A stretch of 64,000 nucleotides of DNA. Source: SIG299 sp964632165. Its GTDB lineage: Bacteria; Bacillota; Clostridia; Lachnospirales; Lachnospiraceae. Each line of letters begins with the position of its first letter. The first letter of the stretch is position 1. Below the pieces are notes generated by a model. It saw nothing but the letters and a program-made list of their open reading frames with translations. It ran no database searches and was not told where the DNA came from. Position numbers and translations under genes: made by a program. Positions 48,910 through 56,504 of the stretch are shown one piece after another. The DNA is taken from the NCBI GenBank assembly GCA_964632165.1, contig CAZWCZ010000006.1, positions 4,286 to 68,285 on the forward strand, in the 5' to 3' direction.

Positions 48910-48918
48910 TGCTGTCTC

Positions 48919-49719
48919 CTACCCTTCTTCTAATAATCCGCAATGGAATATCACCTGATATTCCTTTCCCCTGTAAAGTTCCTCTCTCGTAGCAACAGCG
49001 ATCACTTTTGAAAAACGCATCTGCTTTTCCTGCCACTGAATACTGACATAGTCGAACATTATACCTTCCAGCATCCCGTTTTTCTTTCCGACGCTGTGAT
49101 ACGGTACATACTGCATTCTTTCAGGGTGTATCTTTCTGCATTCTTCCATGACATCCTTCATCATTCGTTCTTCTACAAGGATGACCGGTTTATGATAAAA
49201 CGGGTCATACAGGCGGTTACCGGTATCCATAAGTGCAGTCGCAAATACTTTTCTGTCTCCAAATTCCAATACTGTTTTTGCCTTCATATGTTCTTCCTTA
49301 AAACTGATACGGCACTGCCGTTCCAGGACAGTACAAGAAACTACAGCAGCGACGCTTACAAGGAATATTGCCAGACTCTGTGAAGAAATTTGAAACACTG
49401 ATACCAGACCGAACTGTACTCCGGCTACTAACGAGCCTGTTATTACAAACAAAAACAGCCGCCAAAGAATACTTACCGCTCCAAAGGCAAGACAATTTGT
49501 CAAAAATATTACAGGGACAAACAGTAAAAAAACACAAGGCTGCTCTGTTTTTAAAAAGAAAAGAAGAAGACCTGCTGCAGCAAGTGCATTGACTGCCGCT
49601 GCGGCAATGCAACGCAATGTACGATAGGTCTTCGTTATCTTACGTATTAAAAACAGGATCAAAACATTCATCCAAAAGTTCAACAAAAAGAATACGTCTA
49701 TGTATATGATACAGTCCAC
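48919..49719 (-). CDS. spoIIGA: Sigma-E processing peptidase SpoIIGA
   Basis: SpoIIGA is a membrane aspartic protease that cleaves pro-SigE after a signal from the forespore. The 266-residue protein has about five N-terminal helices and a C-terminal cytoplasmic protease domain. The protease domain shows ATALMDTGNRLYDPF (the catalytic Asp-Thr-Gly) and PVILVEE. The start is GTG with GGAGGTGAAAT upstream. It is transcribed from the long-spacer promoter at 49739-49771 together with sigE. Confidence 0.95.
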   Translation of the reverse strand: MDCIIYIDVFFLLNFWMNVLILFLIRKITKTYRTLRCIAAAAVNALAAAGLLLFFLKTEQPCVFLLFVPVIFLTNCLAFGAVSILWRLFLFVITGSLVAGVQFGLVSVFQISSQSLAIFLVSVAAVVSCTVLERQCRISFKEEHMKAKTVLEFGDRKVFATALMDTGNRLYDPFYHKPVILVEERMMKDVMEECRKIHPERMQYVPYHSVGKKNGMLEGIMFDYVSIQWQEKQMRFSKVIAVATREELYRGKEYQVIFHCGLLEEG

Positions 49720-49738
49720 ATTTCACCTCCTGCTCCCT

Positions 49739-49771
49739 AGTATAAAACGTATTCTCTGCAGTTTTTGTCAA
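49739..49771 (-). promoter_or_regulatory. spoIIG-type promoter with 21-base spacer
   Basis: TTGACA (49766-49771) and TATACT (49739-49744) are separated by 21 bases. The B. subtilis spoIIG promoter has a similarly over-long spacer and needs Spo0A-phosphate to be used. The TATACT lies about 20 bases before the spoIIGA start. Confidence 0.75.
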
Positions 49772-49796
49772 AACCGGTTTTTCCTCACGGCAACTT

Positions 49797-49803
49797 CTCG
49801 ACA
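49797..49803 (-). promoter_or_regulatory. Putative Spo0A box upstream of spoIIGA
   Basis: TGTCGAG matches the Spo0A box TGTCGAA at six of seven bases. It lies about 65-70 bases upstream of the predicted start and overlaps the edge of the ftsZ terminator tail. Confidence 0.5.
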
Positions 49804-49832
49804 AAAAGAGCAGGCCGCATGCGGACCTGCTC
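49803..49832 (-). terminator. Rho-independent terminator after ftsZ
   Basis: GAGCAGGTCCGCATGCGGCC-type stem on the minus strand: outer arms GAGCAGG/CCTGCTC with inner CCGC/GCGG, then five T residues. It begins 32 bases beyond the ftsZ stop. Confidence 0.9.
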
Positions 49833-49863
49833 ATCGTATTTTCTTATTTATTTCTGTGCACTC

Positions 49864-51162
49864 TTATTTATCCCTGTTCTTTCTTAAAAATTCAGGAATC
49901 TTGATCCCGGTTCCATCCGGTGTTGAAGTTGTATTGGAAGGAGCCGAATACGCAGGTCTGGCTGCAGCCGGCTGACTCTGTGTCTGCTGCGGCGCCTGCT
50001 GTGAGGAAGTCTGTGGCTGATGGACAGGTGAAGATGGCTGTGCGCCAAATCCTACCGGCTGACGGAAATTAAATCCGCCCTGAGCCGCTGTTCCCTGAGG
50101 TCTCTGCGCCGTACCAAATCCAGGAGTCTTTAAACTATAATCGAATTTGGATTCCATACCACTCAAAGGCTTTGCCGATGTACGGAAAAACTCCGGCTGC
50201 TGCGGCTGAGGGATTGCTTCCATTCCTGTTGCAATAATGGTAATGGTAACAAACTCCGGTACACTCATGTCATCTACCGTACCAAAGATGATGTTAGCAT
50301 TCGGTCCGGCCAGGCTCTGTACATAACTTGCTGCTTCATTTGCTTCTGCGAATGCAATATCACCGGAAATATTAATGATAATATTCTGTGCTCCGTCAAT
50401 AGTTGTTTCAAGCAGCGGACTCTGAATTGCCTGTTCAATGGCAATCATACATCTGTCTTCACCGCTTCCTGTACCAATACCGATATGGGCGATTCCCTTA
50501 TCCCTCATAACAGACTGTACATCTGCGAAGTCAAGATTAATAGACCCTTCTTTATTGATCAGATCTGTGATTCCCTGTACACTCTGCTTTAATACTTCAT
50601 CTGCACGTTCCAATGCTTCTGACATTTTTGTATGCTTGTCCACAACAGAAAGAAGACGGTCATTTGGAATAACGATCAGTGTGTCCACATTATGACGCAG
50701 ACGCTCAATTCCGTTTAGTGCATTTTCCATACGTCTGGTACCTTCGAATTTGAAAGGCTTCGTTACAATGCCTACCGTAAGAATTCCCATTTCTTTAGCC
50801 AGCTGTGCTACCACAGGAGCCGCACCGGTACCGGTACCACCGCCCATACCGCATGTAACGACTACCATGTCTACATTTCTGACAACATCTGCCAGTTCTT
50901 CACGGCTTTCCTCAGCAGCCTTTTCTCCCTTTTCCGGGTCTGCACCGGCTCCAAGCCCCCTCGTCAGCTTTTCTCCAATCTGGATTGTCTGCTGGGACTT
51001 ACAGTTCCTCAACTGCTGCTTATCTGTATTTACGCATACAAACTCAATTCCTGTAATCCCGGAATTGATCATACGGTTTACTGCATTATTTCCTGCACCG
51101 CCTACGCCTACTACTAATATTTTTGCTGCTGCTTCCGGCTCACTCTTTGTAATCTCGATCAC
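49864..51162 (-). CDS. ftsZ: Cell division protein FtsZ
   Basis: FtsZ is the tubulin-like GTPase of the division ring. The 432-residue protein has GVGGAGNNAVNRMI, the tubulin signature GGGTGTGAAPV and the N-terminal and C-terminal tubulin domains to about residue 320. A Gln/Ala/Pro-rich linker follows, and then the conserved tail GIKIPEFLRKNR that binds partner proteins. The start is GTG, with AAGGAGG 8 bases upstream. It is the last gene of the dcw run, and ftsA is not next to it. Confidence 0.98.
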   Translation of the reverse strand: MIEITKSEPEAAAKILVVGVGGAGNNAVNRMINSGITGIEFVCVNTDKQQLRNCKSQQTIQIGEKLTRGLGAGADPEKGEKAAEESREELADVVRNVDMVVVTCGMGGGTGTGAAPVVAQLAKEMGILTVGIVTKPFKFEGTRRMENALNGIERLRHNVDTLIVIPNDRLLSVVDKHTKMSEALERADEVLKQSVQGITDLINKEGSINLDFADVQSVMRDKGIAHIGIGTGSGEDRCMIAIEQAIQSPLLETTIDGAQNIIINISGDIAFAEANEAASYVQSLAGPNANIIFGTVDDMSVPEFVTITIIATGMEAIPQPQQPEFFRTSAKPLSGMESKFDYSLKTPGFGTAQRPQGTAAQGGFNFRQPVGFGAQPSSPVHQPQTSSQQAPQQTQSQPAAARPAYSAPSNTTSTPDGTGIKIPEFLRKNRDK

Positions 51163-51268
51163 GGGTGCTTCCTCCTTTTATCATAACTATGGTTTTCTTT
51201 CTTGCCATATATGGAATTTACAATATCTTGTAGCAAAATAAAATTCGCCTAATATATCTATACTATAT

Positions 51269-51297
51269 AATATATAGTTAAATCCCATATTAATCAA
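51269..51297 (-). promoter_or_regulatory. Sigma-A promoter of ftsZ
   Basis: TTGATT-N17-TATATT on the minus strand (boxes at 51292-51297 and 51269-51274), about 110 bases upstream of the GTG. The downstream sequence is an AT-rich palindrome. It gives ftsZ its own promoter inside the dcw cluster. Confidence 0.7.
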
Positions 51298-51346
51298 GCG
51301 GTTTTTTCAATTTTTTCTATATTTTTCGTCTTTCGACGCAAAATAA

Positions 51347-52078
51347 CTATTTTAAAATGACTTCCTTATTTTCTTTGCTGTAATTACGCATATCGAGAAT
51401 GCCGCTCCGCCCATCAGCAGCGGTCAGGATTCCTTTCAAAGCATTCATCTGCTCATCATAAGAATCTCTCTTTCCAAGCAGCACCTCTACTGTTCCGCAA
51501 TAGAGTGTAACCTGATAATCCGAAGAAAAGCTGATTTTTTCTACCTCAATTGCATTTTTTTCCATCAGCCTTGTCAGTTCCAAAATCGTAGTGAACAGAC
51601 TTTGTTTCTGTATCTGCAATTTCTGATACAGTATGATTTCGTCAAATTCCAAACCTTCCACAAGAGGAATCCCCTCGATTTTCCGGTTCGAACTTTCTAC
51701 TACAATCCCATCCTTATCAAAGTACAGGTATCCGCCCATCAGAGGAATACATCCTGTCACTCTCTTCTCATAAACAACAATCCGCACGGAATTTCTGTCT
51801 GCATACTCAACCTCATAACTTTCAATAAAAGGGATTTCTGTTTTACTGACAGAATGTTTCAGGCAAAAAAGCGGTGTACAGGTCATGAAAAACGAATCCT
51901 GAAGCTGATCCGTAAATTCATTTTCCGAATATCTGGTCAGCCCTTCAAAGGTAACATATTTCAGTCGGAATAAATAATATCCCCAAAGCAGAACCGCCGC
52001 CAGAAAAATTATTCCTGTCAGAGTCAAAATCTTCATTCGGTTCCTTTTACCGTCATATTCTCTTTTTTCCTGTTTCAT
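51347..52078 (-). CDS. ftsQ: Cell division protein FtsQ/DivIB
   Basis: A bitopic divisome protein that links FtsL and FtsB-like partners to the septal synthase. The 243-residue protein has a basic cytoplasmic N-terminus and one helix (about 15-35). A POTRA domain follows, with VTFEGLTRYSENEFTDQL, and then the beta domain with YEKRVTGCIPLMGGYLYFDKDGIV. It lies 6 bases after ftsW, and its stop is 184 bases from ftsZ. GGAG precedes the ATG. Confidence 0.9.
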   Translation of the reverse strand: MKQEKREYDGKRNRMKILTLTGIIFLAAVLLWGYYLFRLKYVTFEGLTRYSENEFTDQLQDSFFMTCTPLFCLKHSVSKTEIPFIESYEVEYADRNSVRIVVYEKRVTGCIPLMGGYLYFDKDGIVVESSNRKIEGIPLVEGLEFDEIILYQKLQIQKQSLFTTILELTRLMEKNAIEVEKISFSSDYQVTLYCGTVEVLLGKRDSYDEQMNALKGILTAADGRSGILDMRNYSKENKEVILK

Positions 52079-52084
52079 AGTATT

Positions 52085-53236
52085 TTACTCCACGGTTCTT
52101 GAAGATATACCAAGTGCTATCCCCATTTCTGCCAGCAGTATCAGCAATGCACTTCCGCCGTAACTGATAAACGGCAGGGAAACTCCCGTCGCCGGGATCG
52201 TGCTGGTTACTACTGCTATATTCAATATTACCTGAACGGCAATATGTGCCATGATTCCAGTTACAACAAGACTTCCGAACAGGTCCGGAGCACTGTTGGC
52301 AATAATATAAAGCCGCCAAAGGATCAGCAGATACAAAACGATCACTGCGATCGCTCCGACCAATCCTAATTCCTCACAAATAACAGAAAAAATCATATCA
52401 TTATGTGATTCCGGAATAAATCCCAACTTCTGCACACTGTTTCCAAGTCCTTTTCCTAAAAATCCTCCGGACGCAATGGCATACAGTCCCTGCAGTATCT
52501 GATATCCTTTTTCATGAGTTTCCACATTCAGCCAGGCATCGATTCTTGTTGCACGGAAACCGTCTCCTAAAAAAATGTATGCCGCAACTGCCGCTACAAA
52601 CAAAATACCGCAATAGAAAAAGTATTTCTTCTTTCTGCTTGTTACAAAACAGATGACCACAAAAATCCCGCACATTACAAGTGCCGTACTCAGATTTTCC
52701 ATGGCAACCAGAACGACCAGAGGTGCAATTCTTGCAAATGCAAGAAGAAATCCACGACAGTAATTCAGACGTTTTGGAGCCAGATAGGCAATACTTGCCG
52801 TAAACACAATGACACATACTTTTGTGATTTCTGACGGCTGAAAACTGCCGATCCCCGGAAGTTCCAACCATCTCTTCGCACCCTTGATCTCGTCTCCCAC
52901 CAAAAGAACCAGTATCTGAAGTCCCAGGGAAAGCAAATAAAGCAGCGTGACCGGACGGATCCTTATTCCCGGAAGTTTCTGCGTTATGAAAGTATAACCC
53001 ATCCTGGAGATCAGAAATGCAACCGAAAGCATAACACATATGCCAAGAGCCGCAAAAACCCCCTGTTTTCTTAAATAAAGTGTCGGGTCATTATACATTT
53101 TTGCAGCATTATAATAGCTGGTGCTGTAAACCATGACCAGTCCGAAAACAACCATGAATACAGTCAGAAAAAACAGACTGTAATCCATCGAATGATATTT
53201 TTTTACTGATGCCGTCCTAGTATTTCTGGTTGACAT
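52085..53236 (-). CDS. ftsW: Septal peptidoglycan polymerase FtsW (SEDS family)
   Basis: SEDS proteins polymerise glycan strands together with a class B PBP. The 383-residue protein has about ten helices, WLELPGIGSFQPSEITKV, the Asp-containing extracellular region (QKLGFIPESHNDMIFSVICE) and the C-terminal TGVSLPFISYGGSALL. Position between murD and ftsQ supports FtsW, but SpoVE, the sporulation paralogue, has the same sequence features and cannot be excluded. Confidence 0.92.
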   Translation of the reverse strand: MSTRNTRTASVKKYHSMDYSLFFLTVFMVVFGLVMVYSTSYYNAAKMYNDPTLYLRKQGVFAALGICVMLSVAFLISRMGYTFITQKLPGIRIRPVTLLYLLSLGLQILVLLVGDEIKGAKRWLELPGIGSFQPSEITKVCVIVFTASIAYLAPKRLNYCRGFLLAFARIAPLVVLVAMENLSTALVMCGIFVVICFVTSRKKKYFFYCGILFVAAVAAYIFLGDGFRATRIDAWLNVETHEKGYQILQGLYAIASGGFLGKGLGNSVQKLGFIPESHNDMIFSVICEELGLVGAIAVIVLYLLILWRLYIIANSAPDLFGSLVVTGIMAHIAVQVILNIAVVTSTIPATGVSLPFISYGGSALLILLAEMGIALGISSRTVE

Positions 53237-53253
53237 AGCTACCTCTTTCCTTC

Positions 53254-54609
53254 TTATTCTTCGATATGAGCCACATACTCCTTAAACATTCTTCCGCGTT
53301 CTTCATAATTCTTAAACATTCCCCAGCTGGCACATGCCGGAGAAAGAAGCACAGCATCACCGTTCTGTGCATTTTCTTCACAGAACCGCATTGCCTCTTC
53401 CAATGTTTCCTTCTGTACGATTGAGGTAACTCCCATTTTTTTTGCAGTTTCCGCAATTTTTTCTTTGGTCTGTCCGATCAGCACAAGATGTTTTACTTTT
53501 CCGTCAAATGCAGCAATCCATTCGTCATATTCCGATCCCTTGTCATAACCGCCGCCGATAAGAAGCGTAGGACGATCCATTGCCTGGATCGCTTTTATTG
53601 CCGCGTCCGGATTCGTCCCTTTGGAATCGTTATAATACACAACTCCTTTTTTGGTTGCAACATATTCTATCCGGTGTTCTACTGCCTGAAAATTTTTCAG
53701 TCCCTCTCTGATCTCCGGAAGCGGCACTCCGATACAGATCGCTGCACCGACTGCAGCCATGGCATTTTCATAATTATGTTTTCCGATAATATTCAGTTCA
53801 TCTGTCCGGCATATTTCTGTAACGACACCGTTTTCCGCATAAAAGATGGCATTATTTTCCAGATACAGACCGTCACTCAGCTTTCTGTCTCCTGAAAACC
53901 AGAGGATCCGGCAGGAAAGTTCCTTTGCATATTCACGAAGCATTTTATCCTCATAGTTTAAAATGCAGGTCTGATCCTCTGTCTGATGCAGAGCTACATT
54001 CAATTTTGCCCTTGCATAGTTTTCCATGGTATAATGCCGGTTCAGGTGATCCGGTGTCAGATTCAGTATCATGCTGACCTCCGGGCGAAAATCAGATTGT
54101 ACGGTCTCCAGCTGGAAACTGCTGAGTTCTGCAACCGTTACCGAATTTTCCGTCGTTTCCTCTGCCAGTTCCGTGTACGGTGTTCCTATATTACCGACAA
54201 CAAATACCTCTGAAAAATACTGCTTCATGATTTCTCCGGTCAATGCGGTTGTTGTTGTCTTTCCGTTTGTTCCGGTAATCCCGATCAGTGCACCTTTTGC
54301 AAAATGGTATGCCAGCTCGATTTCCCCCCATACAGGAACCCCGCGCTCCCTGATTTCACTGACGTATTCCAGATCCGTCGGTACCCCGGGACTCAGTACG
54401 AGCAATTGTGTTGTATGTATCAGCCGTTCCGGAAACTCTCCAAATACAATGTTCACTTCCGAACCGACTTGTTCTGTCAACTTTTCTATATCCAATGCTT
54501 TATTTCCATCATAAAGTGTCACTTTTGCTTCATGCCTGCACAGGAGCCTGGCTGCAGCAATTCCGCTGACTCCGCTTCCTACTACAGTTACCTGTTTGTC
54601 TTTCAGCAT
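53254..54609 (-). CDS. murD: UDP-N-acetylmuramoyl-L-alanine-D-glutamate ligase
   Basis: MurD adds D-glutamate to the muramoyl peptide precursor. The 451-residue protein has the N-terminal UDP-binding fold (VVGSGVSGIAAARLL), the ATP motif ITGTNGKTTTTALT, NLTPDHLNRH and the C-terminal domain with NDSKGTNPDAAIKAI and LLSPACASWGMF. It is followed by ftsW after 17 bases. In most clostridial clusters mraY precedes murD; here spoVD precedes it directly. Confidence 0.97.
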   Translation of the reverse strand: MLKDKQVTVVGSGVSGIAAARLLCRHEAKVTLYDGNKALDIEKLTEQVGSEVNIVFGEFPERLIHTTQLLVLSPGVPTDLEYVSEIRERGVPVWGEIELAYHFAKGALIGITGTNGKTTTTALTGEIMKQYFSEVFVVGNIGTPYTELAEETTENSVTVAELSSFQLETVQSDFRPEVSMILNLTPDHLNRHYTMENYARAKLNVALHQTEDQTCILNYEDKMLREYAKELSCRILWFSGDRKLSDGLYLENNAIFYAENGVVTEICRTDELNIIGKHNYENAMAAVGAAICIGVPLPEIREGLKNFQAVEHRIEYVATKKGVVYYNDSKGTNPDAAIKAIQAMDRPTLLIGGGYDKGSEYDEWIAAFDGKVKHLVLIGQTKEKIAETAKKMGVTSIVQKETLEEAMRFCEENAQNGDAVLLSPACASWGMFKNYEERGRMFKEYVAHIEE

Positions 54610-54640
54610 TTTATCCCTCCATATAACTCAAATTACTATA

Positions 54641-54668
54641 ATAATACCATATTTCTCAAATTCTGCAA
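54641..54668 (-). promoter_or_regulatory. Possible promoter of murD-ftsW-ftsQ
   Basis: TTGCAG-N16-TATTAT on the minus strand in the 84-base gap between spoVD and murD. Spacing is one base short; the region is AT-rich, so chance matches are likely. Confidence 0.4.
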
Positions 54669-54693
54669 CTGGTTCTCCTGCATTACTCAAGCA

Positions 54694-56439
54694 TCACTCT
54701 TCCTTTTGCGCTTCTATTCCAAGATACGGAAGTATCATTTCAAAAACATCAGCAATGACAGGAGCTGCAATCGTTCCTCCGTAATACACACCTTCCGGTT
54801 CATCAATGATCACCATCGCTATCACTTCCGGATCATCAGCAGGTGCAAATCCGATAAAAGAGGCAATGTACTGATTGCTGCTGCGCGGAAGCTTTTCGGA
54901 AGTGGCTGTTTTTCCTCCGATCCGAAATCCCGCGAGATACGCTTTATTCCCGGTACCGTTTTCTACCACCTGTTCCAACAGTTCTTTCATTATTTCAGAA
55001 GTTTCTTCCGATACCAGTCCTTTTTCGCCGATCCCGTCTATTGTTTTTATCGTATCGCCTGCCGGATTTGTGATCCTGGTTACAAAATGAGGACGCACAC
55101 CGGTTCCTCCATTAATGACCGTACTGACCGCCGCCATCAGCTGAAGCGGTGTGATCTGAAACGACTGTCCGAAAGAAATGGTCGCCAATTCCACTTCTTT
55201 TATATTTTCCAAAGAATGCATGATGGAACCTGCTTCCCCCGGAAGGTCTATTCCTGTTTTCTTAAAAAGTCCCAGCTGCTCAAATGTTTCATACATGCGT
55301 TCTGCTCCTACTCTCGCTCCAACCTCAATGAAAGACGGATTGCAGGAATTTTGTATGGCTTCCGCAAAACTTTGAGATCCGTGCCCCGTTGTTTTGTGGC
55401 ATCGTATTCTCCGGTCAGCTACTATTTTATATCCCGGACAATAAAACCGGTCATTTACCGATAATACTCCATGTTCAAATGCCGCCGTTGCCGTAATAAT
55501 CTTAAATGCAGACCCCGGCTCATAGGTATCACTGATGCAGGTATTCCTCCACATCCGGTTCAAAAGCTCAGTACGGCGTTCTTCCGTCAGTGTATCGTCT
55601 TCTTCTGTGAGATACATATCCAAAAGTTCATATGGCTGATTCAGATCATATTCCGGTACATTTACCATTGCATAAAGTTCGCCATTTTTCGGATTCATCA
55701 CAATAAGGCTGACATTCTTTGCCTGTTTTGCCTGCAAAACCATATTTGCCGTCTGTTCACAATAGCTTTGGATCACTACATCCAATGAAGTATGGAGACT
55801 GTTTCCCGTGATCGGCGTAACACGGTTTTCCGCCATATCTTTTAATTCCGTTCCCTGTGCCGTCGTCATCGTAAGAATCTTCCCGTTAATCCCCTGAAGC
55901 CAGCTGTCGTAGGTTACTTCCAGTCCGAGTATCCCCTGATTATCACTTCCGGTAAATCCAAGTACTTTGGAGGCAAGGGTTTCGTATGGATAATATCGTT
56001 TATAATCTTCGTCTACCATTACGCCGTCAAGCTCATAAGTCCTGATCCTGTCCGCGGTCTCTTTCTCCACATTCGTTTTGATGATCTCAATTGAAGATAC
56101 TTTTTCTACCCGTTTTCTTATATATTCTTCACTCAGTTCAAGTTCCCTGCACAAAGCAGAAATTACCTTTTCTGCATCTGTGACCTGACTGTGTATTACA
56201 GAGATGGTGCAAACCGGTTTGTTATCAGCCAATACAAGTCCGTTTCTGTCATAGATCTTTCCTCTTTCTGCCTTTATGGTCCGCTCTCTTTCATGCAGAT
56301 CCTGCGCGGCTTTTGCAAGATGTTCCGAAGAAACGATCATTAAATAAAACAGTCTCCCCATCAACAGCACTGCTGCTGTTGTAATTACAAAAAGGACAAG
56401 TAAAAGACTGCGTTTTTGAAATGTTTTCAAGAAAGCCAC
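54694..56439 (-). CDS. spoVD: Class B penicillin-binding protein, SpoVD/PBP2 type
   Basis: A membrane-anchored transpeptidase of 581 residues. One helix lies at about 12-30, then the dimerisation domain and the transpeptidase domain. The active Ser310 is in YEPGSAFK, the second motif is SCN (365-367), and the third reads GGKTAT (508-513) in place of the usual KTGT. No PASTA domain is present. The start is GTG with GGAG upstream. The upstream sequence carries a SigE-like -10 box, which favours a sporulation role (SpoVD) over a second vegetative PBP. It is followed by murD after 84 bases. Confidence 0.85.
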   Translation of the reverse strand: MAFLKTFQKRSLLLVLFVITTAAVLLMGRLFYLMIVSSEHLAKAAQDLHERERTIKAERGKIYDRNGLVLADNKPVCTISVIHSQVTDAEKVISALCRELELSEEYIRKRVEKVSSIEIIKTNVEKETADRIRTYELDGVMVDEDYKRYYPYETLASKVLGFTGSDNQGILGLEVTYDSWLQGINGKILTMTTAQGTELKDMAENRVTPITGNSLHTSLDVVIQSYCEQTANMVLQAKQAKNVSLIVMNPKNGELYAMVNVPEYDLNQPYELLDMYLTEEDDTLTEERRTELLNRMWRNTCISDTYEPGSAFKIITATAAFEHGVLSVNDRFYCPGYKIVADRRIRCHKTTGHGSQSFAEAIQNSCNPSFIEVGARVGAERMYETFEQLGLFKKTGIDLPGEAGSIMHSLENIKEVELATISFGQSFQITPLQLMAAVSTVINGGTGVRPHFVTRITNPAGDTIKTIDGIGEKGLVSEETSEIMKELLEQVVENGTGNKAYLAGFRIGGKTATSEKLPRSSNQYIASFIGFAPADDPEVIAMVIIDEPEGVYYGGTIAAPVIADVFEMILPYLGIEAQKEE

Positions 56440-56470
56440 TACAATACTCCATTCTTTTTCTCATCCTTTG

Positions 56471-56499
56471 ATTGTATGATATTCTGTTCTGTTTTATGA
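56471..56499 (-). promoter_or_regulatory. Possible SigE promoter upstream of spoVD
   Basis: TCATACAAT (56471-56479) is a full match to the SigE -10 consensus KCATACAMT. TCATAAAA (56492-56499) resembles the -35 box, but the spacing of 12 bases is shorter than the usual 14-15. Confidence 0.35.
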
Positions 56500-56504
56500 G
56501 ATTC

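Noticed and set aside
54304..55464. Plus-strand open frame of 386 codons
   Set aside because: It is antisense to murD and spoVD, with Phe/Tyr/Cys/Ser-rich shadow composition, no start signal and no recognisable domain.
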